Assembly: GCA_030610745.1 (NCBI GenBank)
Contig: JAUWRC010000056.1
Location: 1 to 9,002, forward strand
Source of the DNA: Clostridia bacterium
GTDB taxonomy: Bacteria > Aerophobota > Aerophobia > Aerophobales > AE-B3A
Direction of reading: 5' to 3'
DNA length: 9,002 nt
In this document: one piece after another, positions 1-5,845 of the stretch
How positions within the stretch are numbered: position 1 is the first letter of the stretch
Layout of the letters: each line of letters begins with the position of its first letter
Made by a program: the position numbers and the translations under genes
The notes under the pieces: model-generated
What the model saw: only the letters and a program-made list of their open reading frames with translations
What the model was told of the DNA's origin: nothing
Databases searched by the model: none

Positions 1-2
1 TT

Positions 3-353
3 GCTGCTGATTTTTTGAATTTGGATATGGATACTCCGGCGATTAATCTTATTGATGGAGAATATATTTCTGAAGAAATTAAAGAAATGATAGTTGGCGT
101 GCGTTCGGAAGATATAGAGGTTTACCAGGAGAAAAAAGATAATTATATCAAGGGAAGGATTGTAGATATTAGACCCATACCTATAAAAAATGCTACTATA
201 TTGAGGATTAAAATTGATAAAGATGAAATCTATGTTCAGACTGCTTTGAAGGAAAATTTATTAGCTGGTGATGAGATCTGGTTGCATTTCAAAAAATATC
301 ATATTTTTGATAAGGAATCAGGCCAAAGAGTGCGAAGCTATTCGGAGAATTAA
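3..353 (+). CDS. ABC transporter ATP-binding protein, C-terminal TOBE part (5' truncated)
   Basis: The reading frame is open to the left edge; codons 3-14 add A-A-D-F before a TTG that only looks like a start. What remains (about 116 residues) matches the tail of MalK/UgpC-type sugar or polyamine importer ATPases. An 'ADFLNLD..TPAINLIDGEYI' segment corresponds to the usual 'ADFIG.PxMNxxxG' end of the nucleotide-binding domain. It is followed by 'VGVRSEDIEV', the usual 'GxRPEDI' entry to the TOBE domain, and two beta-rich blocks (IKGRIVDIRPI, ILRIKIDKDEIYVQT). The Walker A, signature and Walker B motifs would lie upstream of the window. The protein would energise an importer at the inner face of the membrane. 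The substrate cannot be judged from this fragment, and no permease genes follow, so the transporter genes are probably to the left. The family call is firm; the partial status is certain. Confidence 0.8.
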   Translation, partial: AADFLNLDMDTPAINLIDGEYISEEIKEMIVGVRSEDIEVYQEKKDNYIKGRIVDIRPIPIKNATILRIKIDKDEIYVQTALKENLLAGDEIWLHFKKYHIFDKESGQRVRSYSEN

Positions 354-362
354 AATCCTTAA

Positions 363-414
363 TGTAGCGGTACGATTTATCGCACAATGTCGGATGAATC
401 CGACCGCTACTACA
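363..414. repeat. REP-like double-hairpin palindromic element
   Basis: This is a compact palindromic unit between the ABC gene and the tRNA nucleotidyltransferase gene. The outer arms are GTAGCGGT (364-371) and ACCGCTAC (403-410), a perfect 8-bp inverted repeat. Inside are two smaller hairpins. GTACGAT-TT-ATCGCAC (370-385) has one A.C mismatch. GTCGGAT-GA-ATCCGAC (389-404) is a perfect 7-bp stem with a 2-nt loop. The edges of the inner stems share bases with the outer arms, so the single-strand fold is either cloverleaf-like or two tandem hairpins. The GTAG at the 5' foot resembles the tetranucleotide of REP sequences served by RAYT (REP-associated tyrosine) transposases. Only one copy lies in this window, so its repeated nature is inferred from form, not seen. 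An ATG at 387 lies inside it and is not a credible gene start. Confidence 0.6.
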
Positions 415-428
415 AACCGAGAGGGATT

Positions 429-3029
429 ATGGAGATAATTACTACTCATACAGGGACAGATTTTGATGCTTTAGCCTCTAGCGTAGCAGCAAGAAAGCTT
501 TATCCAGAGGCAAAGATATCCCTTCCCGGGTCAGTAGCCAAAGAAGTAAAACAGTTTATCTGTCTATATGGGAAGCTCCTGCAAGATATCCCCCCTGAAA
601 AAGTTGATTTAGATAAGGTAAAACGATTAATTCTCGTAGATACACGCTGGATTAATAGAATAGGGATTTTCAAAGAGCTTATCTCCAGAAAAGGAGTGCA
701 GGTTCATATCTATGACCATCATCCGCCTCACCCTAAGGACATAGAGGGCGACGGAGGCATTTGCAAAGAAGTAGGGGCTGCTGCCAGCATTCTTGTTTCT
801 TTGATAAAGAAAAAAAAGATTTCCATTACTGCCCCAGAGGCGACTCTTTTTATTTTGGGGATCTATGAAGATACAGGCTCTCTGAGTTTTGTTTCCACAA
901 CTCCCTTAGATTTAGAGGCGGCGGGTTGGCTTCTTTCTCAAGGGGCAAACCTTGAACTAATCTCCAGTTTCCTTAATAGGGGTCTGACGGAAAAACAGAC
1001 GCTTTTACTTGATGAGTTCTTAAAGAAGGCCGAGAAGAAGTTAATTAATGGAGTGGAGGTAGTAGTTATAGTTACCCAAATTGATGAGTTTATAGGAGGA
1101 CTTTCTCTTCCTTTGCATAAATTCATTGATTTAAAGAACCTGGAGGTAGTATTTACCTTAATTAAATCAAAGGATAGGGTTTATCTCATGGCTCGTTCTC
1201 GAACCCCTTCTGTCAATGTAAGTGAGATACTTTCTTTCTTTGGAGGAGGAGGACACAATTTTGCTGCTTCCGCCCTTATTAAAGGAGGGGATATCAAGGA
1301 AATAGAAGAGCGGCTCTATCAAGTTTTAGAGGATAAGATAAAGCCCCACGTTACTGTAGGAAAGATAATGAGTTTTCCGGTAAAGACAGCATCTCCCTGG
1401 ACTTTAATCAAAGAAGCTCAAGAGATGCTAAGAGAGTATAAGATAGAGGCTCTGCCTGTTCTGGAAGATGGTAAGGTGCTGGGGATGATCTCTGGCCAGA
1501 AAGTAGAGCATCTCATAGCTCACGGTTCTGGAGAGGCTCCTTTGAAAAGCTATATTTCTCCACACATTCTCAGCATCGCTCCCTTTATTTCTATTAAAAA
1601 AGCTCAAGAACTGATGATGGAAAAAGAGAGAGGAAGGCTTCTGGTAATGGAAGAGGACAGGCTGGTGGGGATTATTACTGGCTCTGACCTTTTAGATGCT
1701 TTTCATAGAAAAGAGGAAGGCTTAAAAAAAGAGAAAAATTGGCATAATCTTAAGGCTTTGCTGGAAGAAAAAGTTCCTAAAAAGATTCGGAAACTCCTCT
1801 GGCAGGCTGGCCAGGTTGCCGAGAGGGCAGGCTATAAGGCCTTTATTGTAGGAGGATTTGTGCGGGATCTCCTCTTAGAGATAGAGAATCTGGATATAGA
1901 TCTGGTTATTGAAGGGGATGGGATTAGCTTTGCTGCTCAATTTGCCGAAGAAGTAGGGGGAAAGCTCAGAAGACATAAAGAGTTCGGCACAGCTGTCCTT
2001 ACTCTTGCTGATGGTTTCAAGTTAGATATTGCTACCTCACGTCGGGAATTTTATGCTCAGCCGGCTGCCTTACCCAGGGTTGAGCCAGCTTCTTTGCGTG
2101 AAGATGTTTCCCGACGAGACTTTACGGTAAACACTATGGCTATTGACCTTAACCTGGCCAATTTTGGCAATTTAATAGATTTCTTTGGGGGACAGGCTGA
2201 TATTAAAGAGAAAAAGGTAAGAGTTTTACATAATCAGAGTTTTATTGAGGATCCTACGAGGATATTCCGAGCCATAAGATTTGAACAGAGGTATGGATTT
2301 ACTATGGAAGATAAGACTCAAAAGTTAATTGAGGAGGCTCTTAAAAATCACCTACTTCAGAGATTGAGTGGGCAAAGGATTCGGGAAGAATTAATCCAGA
2401 TTCTTGAAGAGGATAAACCCGGAAAAGCTATCCAGAGAATGCAAGAGCTGGGCGTGCTTAAAACTATCCATCCCAAAATGGAGCTGGATGAGGAGAAAAA
2501 GGAAAAGCTGGATCATCTGGTGGATATCTTCGCCCGCTTTGAGATTTTTTTTGAGGAAAAAATAAAAAGGTGGTTAATTCGACTTCTTCTATTACTAGAA
2601 GATTTAAATGAGTCTGAAGTAGAAGAATTCTGCCAAAGATATAGATTTAATAAAGAGGAAAGGGATTCCATCCTTAAAGGCAGGCGTGAGGCAGGAGGGA
2701 TTGTAGAGAAGTTAAAGACAAGCCAATCTCTTAAGCCTAGTTTTATTTATTATCTTCTCTGGCCCCTTTCAGAGGAAGTTCTTTTGTTTGCTATAGCCAA
2801 AACAAGAGAGAAAAGGGTAGAAAAACGTATATTTCATTATTTATCAAAGTTGAAGGGAACAAAAATTCAGGTAGATGGAAATGACCTAAAACGTATGGGA
2901 TATAAACCCTCTCCAAAATTTACCCAGATTCTAGAGGAGATCAAAAAGGCTAGATTAGATGGGAGAGTAGGGACAAAGGCTGAAGAAATAAAATATATCA
3001 GGGATAACTTTCCCAGGGAAGGTAATTAG
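429..3029 (+). CDS. tRNA nucleotidyltransferase (CCA-/A-adding type) with N-terminal DHH and CBS domains
   Basis: An 866-residue multidomain protein. Residue numbers are from the ATG at 429, chosen because homologous openings read 'MEIITTH..TDFDALAS', GAGAGGG precedes it closely, and the upstream ATG at 387 lies in a palindromic element. Domains in order: a DHH phosphoesterase domain (HTGTDFD 7-13, YDHH 95-98) with a DHHA1 half ending in GGGGH 272-276; two CBS domains, about 308-366 and 372-426; a class II poly(A)-polymerase/CCA head with GGFVRD 475-480, the metal-binding DxD 489/491 and RRDFT 562-566; then EDPTRIFRAIRFEQRYGF at 607-624 and a helical tRNA-binding tail. The head adds nucleotides to tRNA 3' ends. 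Some relatives split the job into CC-adding and A-adding enzymes, and the specificity cannot be read here. The DHH part may act as a nuclease or phosphodiesterase, and the CBS pair may sense adenine nucleotides; both are inference. An M50 protease gene follows after 30 nt, a pairing I know from deltaproteobacterial genomes. Confidence 0.9.
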   Translation: MEIITTHTGTDFDALASSVAARKLYPEAKISLPGSVAKEVKQFICLYGKLLQDIPPEKVDLDKVKRLILVDTRWINRIGIFKELISRKGVQVHIYDHHPPHPKDIEGDGGICKEVGAAASILVSLIKKKKISITAPEATLFILGIYEDTGSLSFVSTTPLDLEAAGWLLSQGANLELISSFLNRGLTEKQTLLLDEFLKKAEKKLINGVEVVVIVTQIDEFIGGLSLPLHKFIDLKNLEVVFTLIKSKDRVYLMARSRTPSVNVSEILSFFGGGGHNFAASALIKGGDIKEIEERLYQVLEDKIKPHVTVGKIMSFPVKTASPWTLIKEAQEMLREYKIEALPVLEDGKVLGMISGQKVEHLIAHGSGEAPLKSYISPHILSIAPFISIKKAQELMMEKERGRLLVMEEDRLVGIITGSDLLDAFHRKEEGLKKEKNWHNLKALLEEKVPKKIRKLLWQAGQVAERAGYKAFIVGGFVRDLLLEIENLDIDLVIEGDGISFAAQFAEEVGGKLRRHKEFGTAVLTLADGFKLDIATSRREFYAQPAALPRVEPASLREDVSRRDFTVNTMAIDLNLANFGNLIDFFGGQADIKEKKVRVLHNQSFIEDPTRIFRAIRFEQRYGFTMEDKTQKLIEEALKNHLLQRLSGQRIREELIQILEEDKPGKAIQRMQELGVLKTIHPKMELDEEKKEKLDHLVDIFARFEIFFEEKIKRWLIRLLLLLEDLNESEVEEFCQRYRFNKEERDSILKGRREAGGIVEKLKTSQSLKPSFIYYLLWPLSEEVLLFAIAKTREKRVEKRIFHYLSKLKGTKIQVDGNDLKRMGYKPSPKFTQILEEIKKARLDGRVGTKAEEIKYIRDNFPREGN

Positions 3030-3059
3030 GACGCTGGTGAAATTCAAGGAGGAAAAGCA

Positions 3060-3683
3060 ATGACGCTGCTTATGATATTTATAATCCTAATTTTTTCTAT
3101 TATTTTGCACGAGTGTGCTCATGGGCTGGTTGCTGAGCGCTGTGGTGATCCTACGGCCAGACAGGCGGGAAGAATTACTCTTAACCCCATTCCTCATCTG
3201 GACCCTATTGGCTCTATTCTTCTACCTGGTATTATGATTCTTATGAGCCTGTTTACAGGTAGCGGTTTTATATTTGGCTGGGCTAAGCCGGTGCCCATTA
3301 ATCCCTATAATTTGAATGACCCCAAACGGGATATGATGTGGATAGGATTAGCCGGACCAGCTGCCAACTTTGCCGTGGCTCTTTTTCTTACTTTGGTCTT
3401 TCGTCTTCTGGTCATCTCTGCTTCTTCTCTGGGAGCAAAAATCCTTTTCTATGGAGTAGCCCTTAATCTGATATTAGGTTTTATTAACCTTATTCCTATT
3501 CCACCCCTGGATGGCTCCAGAATCTTGAGCGGCCTCCTGCCTGAACAGTATGCTTATAAACTGAGCAGAATAGAGCCTTTTGGTTTTATGATAATATTAA
3601 TTCTTTTAATCAGCGGACTTCTCAGCCCCATCCTTATGCTGGTTTTAAGATTGAGCTCTCTATTAACAGGGATGTCCCTTTAG
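3060..3683 (+). CDS. M50-family (site-2 type) intramembrane zinc metalloprotease
   Basis: A 207-residue, very hydrophobic protein of the compact S2P-like M50 group that lacks a PDZ domain. The zinc-binding motif HECAH (HExxH) sits in the first membrane segment at residues 17-21. The second ligand region, 'NLIPIPPLDGSRI' (residues 142-154), matches the family NxxPxPxLDG motif and supplies the aspartate. A conserved 'GWAKPVPINP..L..PKRDM' loop and 'GLAGPAANF' (residues 97-105) lie between them. Several membrane-spanning stretches are evident, so the enzyme should cleave substrates within the cytoplasmic membrane; which ones is unknown. The start is well supported by AAGGAGG (3046-3052) seven bases before the ATG. 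The gene follows the nucleotidyltransferase by 30 nt and is probably cotranscribed with it. The frequently associated trpS/scpA/scpB genes do not follow here; the next gene belongs to an unrelated module. Confidence 0.9.
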   Translation: MTLLMIFIILIFSIILHECAHGLVAERCGDPTARQAGRITLNPIPHLDPIGSILLPGIMILMSLFTGSGFIFGWAKPVPINPYNLNDPKRDMMWIGLAGPAANFAVALFLTLVFRLLVISASSLGAKILFYGVALNLILGFINLIPIPPLDGSRILSGLLPEQYAYKLSRIEPFGFMIILILLISGLLSPILMLVLRLSSLLTGMSL

Positions 3684-3694
3684 TGAGGTGATTC

Positions 3695-3734
3695 TTTTTC
3701 GCATCTCGTCGCTCGCCCGTCGTATCTCGAAAAA
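3695..3734. repeat. GC-rich repeat-like insert bounded by TTTTTCG/CGAAAAA
   Basis: Directly after the protease gene, an inverted repeat TTTTTCG (3695-3701) / CGAAAAA (3728-3734) encloses a GC-rich core in AT-rich surroundings. Within the core the octamer G(C/T)ATCTCG occurs twice (3701-3708 and 3722-3729), and TCG-rich trinucleotides lie between. The combination looks like a small intergenic repeat. It could also serve as a weak transcription stop, since the arms are T- and A-rich and an A-rich stretch follows, but no classical GC stem with a U-tract is present on the + strand. Function is not established. Confidence 0.35.
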
Positions 3735-3757
3735 AGAAAAAAGATTTTAAATAAACC

Positions 3758-3785
3758 TTGACAATCAGGACAAATATTGTATAAT
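3758..3785 (+). promoter_or_regulatory. Sigma-70-type promoter of the XRE-ImmA/PIN module
   Basis: Consensus -35 TTGACA (3758-3763) and -10 TATAAT (3780-3785) are separated by 16 bp. Transcription would begin near 3792, leaving a leader of about 40 nt before the ATG at 3832. Both hexamers are perfect, so the promoter should be strong unless repressed. This fits autoregulation by the XRE protein it drives. Confidence 0.8.
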
Positions 3786-3827
3786 TTCAATAGAATTAGT
3801 TCGATATGTCTCAAGAATAGGACAAAT
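3767..3827 (+). promoter_or_regulatory. Candidate operator: direct repeat AGGACAAAT
   Basis: The 9-mer AGGACAAAT is present at 3767-3775, inside the spacer between the -35 and -10 boxes, and again at 3819-3827, just before the start codon. The two copies are 52 bp apart, close to five helical turns. ACAAT (3761-3765) and ATTGT (3776-3780) also form an inverted repeat around the first copy. The placement suits binding by the XRE-family protein encoded immediately downstream. Binding is inferred. The second copy's AGGA could also act as a weak ribosome-binding site nine bases before the ATG. Confidence 0.4.
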
Positions 3828-3831
3828 TGCA

Positions 3832-4986
3832 ATGAGAGATAGGATGAAAGATAGAATGATTCTTATTGGCAAGAGGTTAAAGCAAGCCCGCCAGGCACTA
3901 GGGTACACGCAAGAGCAAGTTGCTAAAAAACTCAAGATTGGCAGGCCCAGATATTCTGATATTGAGAATGGCAAACGAGATGTGCCGTTAAAAGAGCTAT
4001 ACAGATTTTGTGAGTTTTTTGGAAGGCCGTTAGATTATTTTCTCAAGGAAAAATTGGCTGTAGAAAGTGGATTTAAGGTTCTTTTTAGAAAGACAAAGGG
4101 CGATCGAGAAGTAGCTCAGATTATTACGGAGTTTGAAAGTCTTTGCCAGAGAATGTATGAGCTTGAAAAAATTATGGAAATTAAAATTAGACCACCTATA
4201 CCTAAAGACTGCGAGTATGAAAAAAACAGACTCTGGTTCTGGGGAGGGCACTATGCTGATGAAGAAAGAAAAAGAATGGATTTAGGCCAGGCACCTGTAA
4301 GAAATCTTGACCAGATATTAGGGGAGAGGTGTGGCTTAAAGATATTTTATCTACCCATCCCTGAAGAAAGAGGAATTTTTGGAATGTTTACCTTTGATGA
4401 GAATATAGGGGGATGTATTCTTGTTAATGTAAATCCCACCAGAGGAAATCAACTTTTTTCTCTTGTCCATGAGTATGGGCATTTTATTTTCCAGAAAGAA
4501 CGATTAGGTGTTATATCATTTGAGAAAGAAAGAAATACTTTAGATGAGCGCCTTGCCAATTATTTTGCCAGTGAATTTTTGATGCCCGAAAATGCAGTTA
4601 GCGATATTTTTAATATAAGAATAAAAAATGGCAAAGAATTAGGAGCAGAAGATATTATCTATCTTGCAGATTATTTTGGTGCAAGTTTCCAAGCTATGGT
4701 TTACAGGCTTAACAATTTGAAATTATTAAGTGATAGTAAAAAAAAAGAGCTCATTAGCGAAACACCCGTTGGTGCAGTTCGTAAGTTTATGGGAATGTCC
4801 GAGCCAGAAAGAGGCAAATTTAAGTTTCCTCCCCTTTATTTTCACCTTTGCATGAAAGCCTACCAAGACAATAGAATTACCACTTCAAAACTTGCCGAAT
4901 TCCTGGAACTCCCTCTATACCAGGCTATGGAACTCAGTAGAAGAATAAGACGGAGCACCCAGGATGAGTCCGCCGACAATATTTAA
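3832..4986 (+). CDS. XRE-family HTH regulator fused to ImmA/IrrE metallopeptidase domain
   Basis: A 384-residue protein. Residues about 12-72 form a Cro/C1-type helix-turn-helix domain (RLKQARQALGYTQEQVAKKL, then SDIENGKRDVP). A linker leads to an ImmA/IrrE-type (COG2856) zinc peptidase domain with the HEYGH motif at 213-217 and the downstream 'DERLANYFASEFLMP' segment, where E239 is the likely third metal ligand. All catalytic residues expected for the family appear intact. Known relatives are repressors or antirepressor-inactivating proteases in phages and integrative elements, and some sit beside toxin genes. Here the protein most likely represses its own promoter and acts as the antitoxin or regulator of the PIN protein, whose gene overlaps its 3' end by 23 nt. 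ATGs at 3844 and 3856 are alternative starts, and the ribosome-binding site is weak for all three. Family assignment is firm; the antitoxin role is inference. Confidence 0.85.
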   Translation: MRDRMKDRMILIGKRLKQARQALGYTQEQVAKKLKIGRPRYSDIENGKRDVPLKELYRFCEFFGRPLDYFLKEKLAVESGFKVLFRKTKGDREVAQIITEFESLCQRMYELEKIMEIKIRPPIPKDCEYEKNRLWFWGGHYADEERKRMDLGQAPVRNLDQILGERCGLKIFYLPIPEERGIFGMFTFDENIGGCILVNVNPTRGNQLFSLVHEYGHFIFQKERLGVISFEKERNTLDERLANYFASEFLMPENAVSDIFNIRIKNGKELGAEDIIYLADYFGASFQAMVYRLNNLKLLSDSKKKELISETPVGAVRKFMGMSEPERGKFKFPPLYFHLCMKAYQDNRITTSKLAEFLELPLYQAMELSRRIRRSTQDESADNI

Positions 4987-5458
4987 TGGCAGTCTTATTG
5001 TAATGGATGCTATGGTTATAATAAATTTCCATGGGCTATTGGCGTTGGAGAAATTAATAAGTTGGGCAAAGAGAGAGCTCGTAATTGAGCGACGAGTAAA
5101 GAATGAGGCTAAGTTTTCAATGGCAGGGCCAATAGACCTGACACCTTATATACAAGATAACCTAATAATAGAAGAGGAGATAGAAGGCAAAGAGCAAGAG
5201 GAGTTATTTTACCATTATTTTAACCGTCCCATAGGTAAAACTGTAATTCACCAGGCAGATGCAGCATGTTTAGCGCTGGCAATGTCAAAAGGATACGGGT
5301 TAGCATGTGATGAGAAAGTTGTAAGAGATGAATTCAAAAAAAGATGTCCCCATAAAATTTGTGTTCACTCATGGGGCATAGTAGATAAAGCGAATGATTT
5401 AGGCTTGATTGGAACACGTGAGGCAGAGGGTCTAAAGAAAGGTCTTTACTACGTATAA
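4964..5458 (+). CDS. PIN-domain-like protein, putative ribonuclease toxin
   Basis: A 164-residue protein with the layout of a PIN nuclease. A hydrophobic first strand ends in an aspartate (LIVMDAMVII, D15). A 'VIERRVKNEAK' helix carries E48. 'HQADAACLALAMSKG' supplies D99, and 'YGLACDEKVVRDEF' supplies D116. These four acidic positions match the Mg2+-binding quartet of PIN RNases, so the enzyme may be active. The ATG at 4964 lies inside the end of the XRE-ImmA gene (23-nt overlap, different frame), which implies translational coupling. The ribosome-binding site is only a weak AGG directly at the start. A later in-frame ATG at 5003 would cut into the first strand and is unlikely. PIN proteins of this size are typical VapC-like toxins, but the usual small VapB/AbrB-type partner is absent; the XRE-ImmA protein seems to take that place. 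The target RNA is unknown. Sequence divergence makes the PIN call likely, not certain. Confidence 0.7.
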   Translation: MSPPTIFNGSLIVMDAMVIINFHGLLALEKLISWAKRELVIERRVKNEAKFSMAGPIDLTPYIQDNLIIEEEIEGKEQEELFYHYFNRPIGKTVIHQADAACLALAMSKGYGLACDEKVVRDEFKKRCPHKICVHSWGIVDKANDLGLIGTREAEGLKKGLYYV

Positions 5459-5469
5459 GTAAAATTAAT

Positions 5470-5560
5470 CAATGAAAGGTCCCTATAGATAATATGTATC
5501 TTCGTAATTTTCATTGGCTGATGTTTTACTAACATCAGCTCTGTTCCTTGCTTTTCTTTT
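5470..5560 (+). terminator. Probable intrinsic terminator with an upstream stem, after the PIN gene
   Basis: A perfect 9-bp stem GCTGATGTT (5517-5525) / AACATCAGC (5531-5539) with a 5-nt loop is followed by a T-rich but interrupted tract to 5560. It begins 58 nt after the PIN stop codon. Directly upstream, CAATGAAA (5470-5477) pairs with TTTCATTG (5509-5516) around a small AGATA/TATCT hairpin. This second stem would abut and could stack on the terminator stem. The interrupted U-tract lowers certainty about efficiency. Confidence 0.55.
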
Positions 5561-5779
5561 AGCTTCATATTTTTAAATTCCTTTGTCTGGATTCTAGTAG
5601 TTTAGCTCCTATGAGTCAAGGATTCGCGTTTAACACTAACATATATCACTTTCATGTGTTGAAGTTATGTTTGATAATTAGGAACTTATTAGTATTTAGG
5701 AAATTCATGTGTATAATGACCAAAACTTTCTTAGGCGTAAGTTCCCTCCCTGTTTAAATTTTTTAAAATTTGAAAAAAC
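5561..5779. other. AT-rich intergenic region without a recognisable gene
   Basis: Together with the terminator before it, this makes a 387-nt gap between the PIN stop and the chosen Fur start. I see no plausible coding sequence or tRNA here. Visible structure is limited to an inverted repeat GGAACTTA (5681-5688) / TAAGTTCC (5738-5745), a TATAAT hexamer at 5712-5717 without a good -35 partner, and a perfect AT-only palindrome AAATTTT-TT-AAAATTT (5756-5771) just before the Fur promoter. The region may be the worn boundary between the toxin-like module and the redox cluster. Confidence 0.5.
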
Positions 5780-5791
5780 TTGACAAAGTTT
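5776..5791. promoter_or_regulatory. Candidate Fur-family operator overlapping the -35 box
   Basis: AAACTT (5776-5781) and AAGTTT (5786-5791) form a perfect inverted repeat with a GACA centre, placed exactly over the TTGACA box. A bound repressor here would exclude RNA polymerase. A second palindrome lies just upstream (5756-5771). Neither matches the textbook Fur or PerR box well, so recognition by the adjacent Fur-family protein is inferred from position and symmetry only. Confidence 0.4.
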
Positions 5792-5807
5792 AAATCTATT
5801 GTATAAT
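5780..5807 (+). promoter_or_regulatory. Sigma-70-type promoter of the Fur-led cluster
   Basis: TTGACA (5780-5785) and TATAAT (5802-5807) are separated by 16 bp and both match consensus. The expected transcript start near 5814 rules out the TTG at 5807 as a translation start and makes the ATG at 5813 at best leaderless. The ATG at 5846, with AAGGAG at 5831-5836, is the natural start. Confidence 0.8.
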
Positions 5808-5845
5808 TGAAAATGGAAATCGTTTTTAATAAGGAGATGGTAGAA

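Noticed and set aside
15..17. TTG at 15 as a start of a small separate protein
   Set aside because: The frame continues open to the left edge and the upstream codons (A-A-D-F) extend the ABC-ATPase family pattern.
387..428. ATG at 387 as start of the tRNA nucleotidyltransferase
   Set aside because: It lies inside the palindromic REP-like element, has no ribosome-binding site, and its 14 extra codons are only the translation of that palindrome. The ATG at 429 matches the family opening.
938..1126. Minus-strand reading frame inside the DHH region
   Set aside because: It is short, low in information and wholly inside a strongly conserved gene on the other strand.
3701..3729. CRISPR-like or tandem-repeat array
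   Set aside because: Only two octamer copies are present, with no regular repeats and spacers.
3765..4251. Minus-strand reading frames opposite the XRE-ImmA gene
   Set aside because: They overlap a clear promoter and a conserved domain on the + strand, and their translations show no family pattern.
5807..5845. TTG at 5807 or ATG at 5813 as start of the Fur-family gene
   Set aside because: TTG 5807 overlaps the -10 box and ATG 5813 is at the predicted transcript start. The ATG at 5846 has a proper AAGGAG site.
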